NCBI GenBank assembly: GCA_030668165.1
Contig: DAOUUM010000239.1
Location: forward strand, 1 to 5,335
Origin: Candidatus Heimdallarchaeota archaeon
GTDB lineage: Archaea; Asgardarchaeota; Heimdallarchaeia; Heimdallarchaeales; Kariarchaeaceae
DNA length: 5,335 bases
Direction: 5' to 3'
The notes under the pieces were generated by a model that saw nothing but the letters and a program-made list of their open reading frames with translations, did not search any database and had not been told where the DNA came from. The position numbers and the translations under genes are program-made. Positions 1-5,276 of the stretch are shown piece by piece (positions within the stretch are counted from its first letter, which is position 1; each line of letters begins with the position of its first letter).

Positions 1-1
1 T

Positions 2-26
2 ATTTCAGTAATTGAGGTACTGAAAT
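2..26. repeat. left-end hairpin, 9-bp stem and 7-nt loop
   Basis: ATTTCAGTA at 2-10 is the exact reverse complement of TACTGAAAT at 18-26, separated by a 7-nt loop (11-17). It lies just outside or overlapping the proposed left end of the insertion sequence. It could be a structural end of the element or the terminator of a gene upstream of the window. No T tract follows directly, so a bacterial-type terminator is not supported. Confidence 0.5.
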
Positions 27-46
27 TGCTATATATTTTGTATGTA
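25..46. repeat. left-end terminal motif block of the IS
   Basis: ATTGCTATA (25-33) followed by TTTTGTATGTA (36-46). Both motifs recur at the right end (1620-1638) in the opposite order but the same orientation, one perfectly and one with a single mismatch. The block overlaps the first codons of the tnpA remnant. Such short shared sequences at both ends are candidate TnpA recognition or crossover sites. Confidence 0.45.
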
Positions 47-245
47 CTATTCAGTTTCAGAAGCAGGAATGTTGCTGGGGGTTTGTCCAGCAACTATCAG
101 GAGATGGGATAAGGAGAGTAAAATAAATTGCATAAGAACTCCTGGTAATCACAGAAGAATACACAGGGATGAGATACAAAGAATAATTGAGGGTAAAAAG
201 AGAAAACATGATTTCAGATTCCAAGCTCTGAATCTTCACTTTTAA
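42..245 (+). CDS. tnpA: truncated IS607-type TnpA: MerR-like helix-turn-helix only
   Basis: This 67-residue product matches the N-terminal DNA-binding domain of IS607 serine-recombinase transposases. The HTH runs from about residue 3 to 22 (SVSEAGMLLGVCPATIRRW), followed by the wing-like segment RTPGNHRRIHRDEI at about 32-45. In complete IS607 TnpA a resolvase catalytic domain of roughly 130-150 residues follows, starting near a YARVSS-type motif with the nucleophilic serine. Here the protein ends about 15 residues after the HTH and nothing resembling the resolvase domain is found before tnpB begins at 291. ATG 42 is the first start after an in-frame stop at 21-23 and gives the usual beginning for this family. 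The product could still bind DNA, perhaps the element's own ends, but it cannot recombine. A free-standing MerR/excisionase-like regulator is an alternative, though the tnpB next to it argues for a remnant. Confidence 0.7.
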   Translation: MYYSVSEAGMLLGVCPATIRRWDKESKINCIRTPGNHRRIHRDEIQRIIEGKKRKHDFRFQALNLHF

Positions 246-261
246 TCATCTCTATACAACG

Positions 262-269
262 TTTATATT
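262..269 (+). promoter_or_regulatory. archaeal TATA box for tnpB
   Basis: TTTATATT is centred about 25 nt before the tnpB ATG at 291. That is the spacing expected if transcription begins at or next to the start codon. tnpB would therefore be expressed independently of the tnpA remnant. Confidence 0.5.
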
Positions 270-290
270 CAGATTTGACTATTATATTAT

Positions 291-1574
291 ATGGTCAATT
301 GTGCATACAAGATTGAGCTGGATCCCACTAAAAAACAGGTCTCCCAGTTCATTGAGTGTGCAGGAATTGCCAGATATTCATGGAACTGGTCACTTGGAGA
401 TAGGATTGAACGCTATCGCAATAATACCGGTAATGATCGCTACACCACAGCGATCAACCAGAATAAAGAGTTGACAAAACTCAAAAATACACAATTACCA
501 TGGATGAGAAAATATTCAAAGACAATTCATCAGAATGAGATAAGAAACCTTGAACAGGCATTTCAAAATTTCTTCAATAAAACCCACAGATTTCCCAGAT
601 TCAAGAAGAAAAGTAAATCAAAGGATAGCTTCAGGCTGACAAGTACAATAAGGATACTAACACAGGGTAAAAGAACCAAAAGCCACGGTTTTTTATTTAC
701 TGCTCCACGTATCCAGCTACCAGGTCTGAAAACTATTCGTATCAAGGAGTTACCAGATCTCAAAGCATCAACTATTATCACATCAGCCACTGTTTCACGC
801 GCGGGAAACAGATGGTTTGTCTCTCTCACCTGTACTGAGGAAAAGCATTCTGAAAAATCTAATCAGAATGGTAGTGTGGGTATTGATCTGGGACTGATAG
901 ATTTGGCAATAACATCTGATAAAGAGCATTTTGATAATCCCAAACCGCTGAAAAAAGCACTAAAGAAACTGAGAAGATTAAACAAGGAATTGAGCAGAAG
1001 GGATAAATATTCCAAAAACTGGTTCAGAACAGTGGAGAAGATAAACAAACTGCATTTCAGAATAAAAAGCATCAGGAATGATACTCTTGGCAAATTGACC
1101 ACATATCTGGTGAGGAATTATGAGACCATAGTGATTGAGGATCTGCATGTGAAGGGGATGATGAAGAACCGTAAGTTATCCCGGGCAATTGCTGATGTGG
1201 GTTGGGGAGAGCTGAGAAGACAGCTTGAATACAAATCCAGCTGGTATGGATCAGAACTTATTGTGGCACCAAGATTCTTTCCCTCATCCAAACTACGCTC
1301 TGGATGCTGGAATAAGAAAAATAATCTATTTCTATCTGATAGAATATACAGATGTGATCACTGTGGATTGACAATAGATAGAGATGAGAATGCTGCCTTG
1401 AATCTGAAAATATTTGGATTATTGCATAAAATTAATCCATCCGTCGCTGATAGTTGGACAGAGACGTTAAATGCATGTGGAGAATACATAAGCCCCTCTG
1501 ATGGTGATACTTTGATCAACCAGATGATGAGGGCAGTGTCTATGAAGCATGAAGATCCTAGGAGCAATCCTTAG
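291..1574 (+). CDS. tnpB: TnpB, RNA-guided RuvC-like endonuclease of an IS607-type element
   Basis: TnpB proteins are RNA-guided DNA nucleases encoded by IS200/IS605 and IS607 elements and are relatives of Cas12. This 427-residue copy is full length (the well-studied ISDra2 protein has about 408). It begins with the typical N-terminal strand (AYKIELDPTKKQ) and carries a basic recognition region around residues 100-130. The split RuvC domain appears intact: GIDLG with D199, VIEDL with E283, and DRDENAALNL with D365. The zinc ribbon between the second and third RuvC motifs is damaged. The usual SSKxCSxCG is read here as SSKLRSGCW, so R336 replaces the first cysteine, while C339, C355 and C358 remain. 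The C-terminal tail (NACGEYISP, AVSMKHED) is characteristic of these elements. ATG 291 has a well-placed TATA box and no ribosome binding site. There is no frameshift. The nuclease may be active, weakened by the zinc-site loss, or retained for DNA binding. Confidence 0.92.
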   Translation: MVNCAYKIELDPTKKQVSQFIECAGIARYSWNWSLGDRIERYRNNTGNDRYTTAINQNKELTKLKNTQLPWMRKYSKTIHQNEIRNLEQAFQNFFNKTHRFPRFKKKSKSKDSFRLTSTIRILTQGKRTKSHGFLFTAPRIQLPGLKTIRIKELPDLKASTIITSATVSRAGNRWFVSLTCTEEKHSEKSNQNGSVGIDLGLIDLAITSDKEHFDNPKPLKKALKKLRRLNKELSRRDKYSKNWFRTVEKINKLHFRIKSIRNDTLGKLTTYLVRNYETIVIEDLHVKGMMKNRKLSRAIADVGWGELRRQLEYKSSWYGSELIVAPRFFPSSKLRSGCWNKKNNLFLSDRIYRCDHCGLTIDRDENAALNLKIFGLLHKINPSVADSWTETLNACGEYISPSDGDTLINQMMRAVSMKHEDPRSNP

Positions 1575-1575
1575 G

Positions 1576-1600
1576 AATCATAAGATTATTTCTTATGATT
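1576..1600 (+). repeat. right-end hairpin, 9-bp stem and 7-nt loop
   Basis: AATCATAAG (1576-1584) pairs perfectly with CTTATGATT (1592-1600) across a 7-nt loop. It begins one base after the tnpB stop codon. No T-run follows, so an intrinsic terminator is unlikely. A structural element of the omega RNA or of the transposon right end is the better reading. The stem and loop lengths equal those of the left-end hairpin, though the sequences differ. Confidence 0.6.
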
Positions 1601-1619
1601 GAGTAAGCAGAATACACAA

Positions 1620-1638
1620 TTTTGTACGTATTGCTATA
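1620..1638. repeat. right-end terminal motif block of the IS
   Basis: TTTTGTACGTA (1620-1630) overlaps by one base with ATTGCTATA (1630-1638). The second motif is identical to 25-33; the first differs from 36-46 at one position. A circle formed by joining the two ends within ATTGCTATA would place that motif between two copies of TTTTGTAYGTA in the same orientation. Confidence 0.45.
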
Positions 1639-1692
1639 AATCTCTCACAACGGTACTCACAGATTTAACCTATCTAGGGTTGCAATTTTAGA

Positions 1693-1700
1693 TTTTAAAA
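1693..1700 (+). promoter_or_regulatory. archaeal TATA box for the ProRS-like gene
   Basis: TTTTAAAA is centred about 27 nt before the GTG start at 1724. It lies outside the proposed right end of the insertion sequence, so the IS appears to have inserted upstream of the promoter without breaking it. Confidence 0.45.
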
Positions 1701-1723
1701 ACCCAATACATAAGATTACGAAA

Positions 1724-3328
1724 GTGAAAATAGAAATATTGAAAATCAGAGATATATTGGGTTTTACTAGTAAAGATAAATCAACTAGAATTCAAACTGA
1801 AGGTCAACAATTGTTAATCAAAGCAGGTTATGCACAATTAATTGAATCAAGTATGGATCTCAAATTACTTCCCCTTGGCATGAAATTACTTAATAATCTT
1901 ATTCACCAATTTGAGACTCTGTTTTCAGAATTTCACCAAGTAGATTCAAATTTATCAAAAGAAGATATAACAGCAATTCTAACCACTCATATTCCATCAT
2001 ATAAATTCCTTCCAAATTTATTGTACAATTTATCTTTAGATACGAATAAGACATATTCAACCTCTAAGGGACTATTCTATCCAAAAGAATCACGGCTCAT
2101 GAATCTCTATGTTGTTCAACAAGAAGACGATCATAATATAATTGATAAATTGCTACAAGATCTAATTGTATTGTTATCACAATTGAAACTAAAAATAACA
2201 ACCATAGGACATTCTTCAGATCTATCTCAATACTCTTTGATTTATCCAGATGAGAATATTGGAGAGGAAGAGTATCTTATTTGTGACAAATGTAATTATT
2301 CAGCTAAAGTCAGTACAGCTACATTTGAGAAATATGTTGAAGAGAAGAAGACGGAAAATCCCAAGAATTTGAGTGAAATCAAAACTCCTAATTGCACTAC
2401 AATCGAAGAATTGGCTGAGTTATTATCTATTCCAAAATCAAGGACTGCAAAAATTGTATTTTACGAGACAAGAATTGATGGCATTGATAAATTAGTCATA
2501 AGTGTGATCCGTGGCGATATGGAGATTAATGAATACAAATTACGAGACTTACTGAACGTTGATGAATTGAAAACTGCAGATGATATTTTGATAAAATCTG
2601 TTGGGGCTTTTCCAGGTTATGCCTCGCCCATATCCATAGAGCATGATAATGTGATCGTGGTGGTTGATGATCTAATCAAAAATTCTGTCAATCTTGTTGC
2701 TGGAGCAAATAAAGAGGGGTATCATCTGTTGAATACAAATTATGGACGGGATTATACCGCTGATTTCATTGGTGACATCGCCATGGCACATCAAGGAGAA
2801 ACATGCAATCAGTGTAAGAATGGGTCTTTAGAGTATCTGAGGGGTGTTGAACTGATATCCATTCAGAATCAATCATCAGATTTTGAAAAATTCAAGTATA
2901 TAGCAAGCAATGGAAAACCATCTAATTATAATATAATTAAAATCCAAATGGATCTAAACAAGATATTGTCCTCTATAATTGAAAGTAATTATGATGAAAA
3001 TGGTATGATTTTACCTGCTAAAATTGCTCCCTATGAAATAATTATCATTCAACTGAGTAAAAAAGAGGAGGTATCTGAAATAGTTGCTGAGGTTTTCAAA
3101 ATGCTATCCGGGGATTATAGCGTTGTTCTGGATGACAGAAAGGAAAGACCAGGAGTAAAATTTGCAGATGCTGATCTAATGGGATTTCCTTTGAAAATAA
3201 TTATTTCTGATAAAACCTTGGCCAATAATCAACTCGAACTTAAATTCAGAGATGGAACCGTAATTACCTTCTCAATAGATGATATTCAGCAATTTAAATC
3301 AATCATAGATGCACAATTTAAATTGTAG
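1724..3328 (+). CDS. bacterial-type prolyl-tRNA synthetase paralogue lacking aminoacylation motifs (pseudo-synthetase)
   Basis: The 534 residues align by eye along most of bacterial ProRS (E. coli: 572). The N-terminus (GQQLLIKAGYAQLIESSMD, about 27-45) keeps the family pattern. About 40 residues that should hold motif 1 and the following substrate loop are absent after residue 75. The THEE box is SKED (78-81). Motif 2 (FRDExRPRFG) is unrecognisable at 107-117. The GxGxxR of motif 3 has become QMDLNK at about 408-413. By contrast the inserted editing domain (about 222-360) is well kept: K243 in TAKIVF, the GYASP loop (298-302) and H334 in GYHLLN align with residues implicated in Ala-tRNA(Pro) editing. 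CxxC pairs at 187/190 and 361/364 flank it, as in many bacterial ProRS. The anticodon-binding domain (about 428-530) retains DDRKERPGVKFADADLMG. Aminoacylation is therefore unlikely. A tRNA(Pro)-docked trans-editing role is inferred. GTG 1724 is the only start codon after the in-frame stop at 1637 that precedes the homology. Confidence 0.85.
   Translation: MKIEILKIRDILGFTSKDKSTRIQTEGQQLLIKAGYAQLIESSMDLKLLPLGMKLLNNLIHQFETLFSEFHQVDSNLSKEDITAILTTHIPSYKFLPNLLYNLSLDTNKTYSTSKGLFYPKESRLMNLYVVQQEDDHNIIDKLLQDLIVLLSQLKLKITTIGHSSDLSQYSLIYPDENIGEEEYLICDKCNYSAKVSTATFEKYVEEKKTENPKNLSEIKTPNCTTIEELAELLSIPKSRTAKIVFYETRIDGIDKLVISVIRGDMEINEYKLRDLLNVDELKTADDILIKSVGAFPGYASPISIEHDNVIVVVDDLIKNSVNLVAGANKEGYHLLNTNYGRDYTADFIGDIAMAHQGETCNQCKNGSLEYLRGVELISIQNQSSDFEKFKYIASNGKPSNYNIIKIQMDLNKILSSIIESNYDENGMILPAKIAPYEIIIIQLSKKEEVSEIVAEVFKMLSGDYSVVLDDRKERPGVKFADADLMGFPLKIIISDKTLANNQLELKFRDGTVITFSIDDIQQFKSIIDAQFKL
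3313..3326. repeat. 14-bp perfect palindrome at the end of the ProRS-like gene
   Basis: ACAATTTAAATTGT reads the same on both strands and runs into the stop codon (3326-3328). It has no loop, so it is a poor terminator hairpin. It may be a protein-binding site or chance in AT-rich DNA. Confidence 0.35.
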
Positions 3329-3395
3329 GCCAATACATGACTCTGTGCTAAATGTCTTCATTTTAATTTGATTTCACATCACAAACTGGTAACTC

Positions 3396-3404
3396 TTAAT
3401 ATAT
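3396..3404 (+). promoter_or_regulatory. archaeal TATA box for the zinc-finger membrane protein gene
   Basis: TTAATATAT is centred about 25 nt before GTG 3425. This supports that GTG as the translation start of a leaderless message and argues against the upstream in-frame TTG at 3368. Confidence 0.45.
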
Positions 3405-3424
3405 GTAATGAACTCATTGGGGAT

Positions 3425-3988
3425 GTGAATAATTGTCATTTTCATCCTGAAAATCCTGCAGTGGGAACCTGTGAAAGATGCTCAAGACCTTTTTGTGGGA
3501 TGGATAAACGAATTTATCGTAAGAGAAGGAGTACAGGTATGGGAAATCATATGCGTAGGTGGACCGAAATCTACGAATACTGCATTCTTTGCTATACTGA
3601 TGCCAAGGTAAATGATGAAGTGGGTGTGGGTGCATATTTTGGAAAAATATTCATGATTGGATTTGGGATTTTCTGGATAGTAATGACCTCCAGTTTTGTA
3701 CCCTTCATGTCAATTGTTGGGGTTGCCTTGATAATATTTGGTTTGTTTTCTTTGGTCAGAGGTCCTCAAAGGGCAGAGCAGCTAAAATCAAATCGCAAGG
3801 ACTTTCTGGATTCTTTTAAATATGACAAGGGAATTACTCGTGTTTCAAATTTGAAAAGTAAAACAAAAAGAGAATCTTTGCAAATTCATTGTATGGAATG
3901 TGGTGATTCAATAAGTTTGAAAGATAAATACTGCATGAATTGCGGTGATACACCAAAGGATGAGAAAGCACTGTTTGAACAACAGTAA
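3425..3988 (+). CDS. B-box-type zinc finger / two-TM / zinc-ribbon membrane protein
   Basis: The 187-residue product has three parts. Residues 1-60 form a B-box-like zinc finger: CHFH at 4-7, the PENPAVGTCERC stretch (C16, C19), C24 and CILC (C53, C56). Residues about 71-111 are two adjacent hydrophobic segments split by a short turn (SSFVPF), enough for a membrane hairpin with both ends on the same side. Residues 112-150 are a basic linker. Residues 154-174 are a classic zinc ribbon, C156/C159 and C170/C173 (CMECG and CMNCG). Similar zinc-finger plus membrane proteins are common and uncharacterised in archaea; a role in protein or nucleic-acid binding at the inner membrane face is a guess. 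An in-frame TTG at 3368 would add 19 unlike residues. GTG 3425 is preferred because it gives the usual short lead into the first Cys and has a TATA box at the right distance. The gene lies 96 nt after the ProRS-like gene and seems separately transcribed. Confidence 0.75.
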   Translation: MNNCHFHPENPAVGTCERCSRPFCGMDKRIYRKRRSTGMGNHMRRWTEIYEYCILCYTDAKVNDEVGVGAYFGKIFMIGFGIFWIVMTSSFVPFMSIVGVALIIFGLFSLVRGPQRAEQLKSNRKDFLDSFKYDKGITRVSNLKSKTKRESLQIHCMECGDSISLKDKYCMNCGDTPKDEKALFEQQ

Positions 3989-4126
3989 TTGAATAAGGAT
4001 AGAATGCGAAAATTATTTGGATATTAACAAGAAAAGGAGTTGATATTTATTGATCACATTTTCATAAAGGTTGATAAAACTCTAAAATAACCATTTTAAT
4101 ATATAATTAACAAGATTGTGATATAT
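3989..4126. other. intergenic region between convergent genes
   Basis: This stretch separates two gene ends. No ORF of note, RNA gene or strong hairpin with a T-run is visible. TTAAT/ATTAA near 4096-4110 can form only a 5-bp stem. Short T-rich runs on both strands could serve as archaeal termination sites but are too weak to call. Confidence 0.4.
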
Positions 4127-5110
4127 CTACTCATCAAATTCGCATATACCCTCAAGTGCATAATGATCAGATAGATCACGTTTTGCGAGGAATACAACCA
4201 AATTAACAGATTTAATTAATCTGAATGCATTGACAAACAATAAAAATACTATAATGAGGGGTGACAATACCAATCTACCCAATCTGGCAAATATAAACCA
4301 TGAGAGTTCTAAAAATGTAAATGCATTGGTTGGTTGCCATTTCGGTCTCTGCCAATTCAATACATCCTTGAATTTTATAACCTTGGTGCTCCTCGGTTTC
4401 AAATCAGGAGTAGAAAAAATGTAATCAAATCTTTCCTTAGAAAAAAGGAGGAGAACTTTGGTATTATTAGTATCCCAAGTATATCCTGGTGAGACTTCCA
4501 GATCATTTGTAGATCTGTACCAATCAACCAATTCAGGAAATGTTTTGACAAAATGCTGGTAATCACCATCATTTACATCTCCAAATATGTTCAGATCACC
4601 CGCAATAATTAATGGTTTATCAAAGCTCCACTGGCTCTCTACGAATTCTCGTAACTCTGTCATATGCAAATGCCTGAATTTTGTGAGTACTTCATATTTG
4701 CCCCATTGCAAATGGGTTGTGCAAACACCTACAGAGGTACCATTCACAGATAATTCAGCAAATAGCGCATCCTTTCTTGAAACCAATTTATTTGCGATAT
4801 TTTTGGAGACATTCTTGTATTCATACCTTTCGAATCGCTTAATTGGATATTTTGATAACATTGCCAATCCATTATTCATGGATAAGAAAGGTAATTTTCC
4901 ATACTTAGATAAATTGTAGATTCGATGTGGATAGCTCTTCTCCAAATTTTTATCGTTCAATAGAACCTTGGTTAGGCTCTGATGATAAACCTCCATTAAA
5001 AATATAACATCCCAGTCTCCATCAATTAGTTTCATACGTATTTTATCTGCTCTTATCAGGTCGCCATAACCCGGAAAATGCAGCCCCACATTATATGTAA
5101 GCACCTTCAC
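4127..5110 (-). CDS. endonuclease/exonuclease/phosphatase-family hydrolase, sphingomyelinase-like, with hydrophobic insert
   Basis: This Mg2+-dependent EEP-fold hydrolase has 327 residues. Family motifs appear in order: LTYN (N7), FLMEV (E40), MNNGLAMLSKYP (79-89), TTHLQ (H133), AGDLN (D172, N174), RFDYIF (D229) and LSDH (D315, H316), so the catalytic set looks complete. The SKYPI motif, the SRKDALFAEL segment (111-120) and the overall length resemble neutral or bacterial sphingomyelinases more than DNA-repair nucleases. However, the substrate could be another phosphodiester or phospholipid head group. Residues about 265-308 form a strongly hydrophobic stretch (including LSPLIIVFLLFVNAF) between DYIF and SDH. 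Bacterial sphingomyelinases carry a membrane-contacting hydrophobic hairpin at the same place. No signal peptide is seen: the catalytic first strand starts at residue 2, so the protein is probably cytosolic and attached to the membrane from inside. The GTG start at 5110 begins directly with the first motif and has a TATA box about 25 nt upstream. Confidence 0.85.
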   Translation of the reverse strand: MKVLTYNVGLHFPGYGDLIRADKIRMKLIDGDWDVIFLMEVYHQSLTKVLLNDKNLEKSYPHRIYNLSKYGKLPFLSMNNGLAMLSKYPIKRFERYEYKNVSKNIANKLVSRKDALFAELSVNGTSVGVCTTHLQWGKYEVLTKFRHLHMTELREFVESQWSFDKPLIIAGDLNIFGDVNDGDYQHFVKTFPELVDWYRSTNDLEVSPGYTWDTNNTKVLLLFSKERFDYIFSTPDLKPRSTKVIKFKDVLNWQRPKWQPTNAFTFLELSWFIFARLGRLVLSPLIIVFLLFVNAFRLIKSVNLVVFLAKRDLSDHYALEGICEFDE

Positions 5111-5131
5111 GAAATTTATGTGTATATCACC

Positions 5132-5139
5132 TTAATAAA
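5132..5139 (-). promoter_or_regulatory. archaeal TATA box for the EEP hydrolase gene
   Basis: On the minus strand this reads TTTATTAA, centred about 25 nt before GTG 5110. This matches the start-codon-proximal promoter geometry of the other genes in the window. Confidence 0.45.
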
Positions 5140-5190
5140 CGTAATTAGTTCAACAGAATGGAAAATTAAGAATGAGGAATAAAAAATGGT

Positions 5191-5228
5191 ATTTATAAAT
5201 TCCTTTTCTAATTGACATTCTTTATATT
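5191..5228 (+). promoter_or_regulatory. possible rightward promoter elements in the divergent region
   Basis: ATTTATAAAT (5191-5200) is a perfect 10-bp palindrome that matches an archaeal TATA box in either direction, preceded by an A-rich stretch like a BRE. TTTATATT (5221-5228) is identical to the tnpB TATA box and lies about 28 nt before an in-frame TTG at 5253. Either could drive the partial gene at the right edge. The inverted pair AGGAAT/ATTCCT (5175-5180, 5199-5204) brackets the first box. Confidence 0.3.
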
Positions 5229-5276
5229 ATTCCTTAAAATCCATATTCTCTATTGACACAAGTCCTTGATAATGAG

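Larger units (their letters stand above)
25..1638 (+). mobile_element. IS607-type insertion sequence, probably immobile in cis
   Basis: The order HTH-type tnpA followed by tnpB on the same strand is the IS607 layout. The tnpA part is cut down to its DNA-binding domain, while tnpB is full length. Boundaries are proposed from two short motifs present at both ends: ATTGCTATA at 25-33 and 1630-1638, and TTTTGTAYGTA at 36-46 and 1620-1630. IS607 elements do not normally make target-site duplications, so the 9-bp match is read as a recombinase site or shared core rather than a duplication. With the serine-recombinase domain missing, movement would need a complete TnpA supplied in trans. The tnpB part uses Leu CTG codons more freely than the TTA/TTG/CTA-rich neighbour gene, which fits a transferred element. 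The exact ends are inferred, not proven. Confidence 0.65.
1480..1638 (+). ncRNA. candidate omega RNA (reRNA) scaffold of TnpB
   Basis: In related elements the guide RNA scaffold is made from the 3' end of tnpB through the right end of the element, and the guide is copied from flanking DNA just beyond it. The corresponding stretch here includes the last tnpB codons, the 9-bp hairpin at 1576-1600 and the right-end motif block. If the element ends at 1638, the guide would start at about 1639 and match the DNA upstream of the synthetase-like gene. The 5' boundary given is arbitrary. The assignment rests on analogy plus the visible hairpin. Confidence 0.3.

Noticed and set aside
213..275. Repeat TTCAGATT (213-220 and 268-275) as the scar of the deletion that removed the recombinase domain
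   Set aside because: Both copies are still present, so a microhomology deletion between them cannot explain the loss; an 8-mer is also likely by chance.
563..1102. Minus-strand open frames opposite tnpB
   Set aside because: They are antisense to well-conserved TnpB motifs and their hydrophobic, low-complexity translations are typical of shadows of Lys-rich coding DNA.
1576..1600. Intrinsic terminator for tnpB
   Set aside because: The stem is AT-rich and is not followed by a T-run; the base sequence after it is mixed.
25..1638. ATTGCTATA as a target-site duplication
   Set aside because: Serine-recombinase IS607 elements are not known to duplicate target sequence, so the repeat is treated as a shared end or core motif.
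1724..3328. Calling this gene a functional proline--tRNA ligase (proS)
   Set aside because: The overall similarity is clear, but motifs 1, 2 and 3 needed for ATP and aminoacyl-adenylate chemistry are absent or unrecognisable, so a catalytic label would mislead.
3368..3424. TTG 3368 as the start of the zinc-finger membrane protein
   Set aside because: It would put the TATA-like box at 3396-3404 inside the coding region and add 19 residues unlike this protein type. GTG 3425 fits the promoter spacing and the domain start.
4587..4919. Plus-strand open frame of 110 codons
   Set aside because: It lies entirely opposite the EEP hydrolase, whose catalytic motifs prove the minus-strand frame; its translation shows no recognisable domain.
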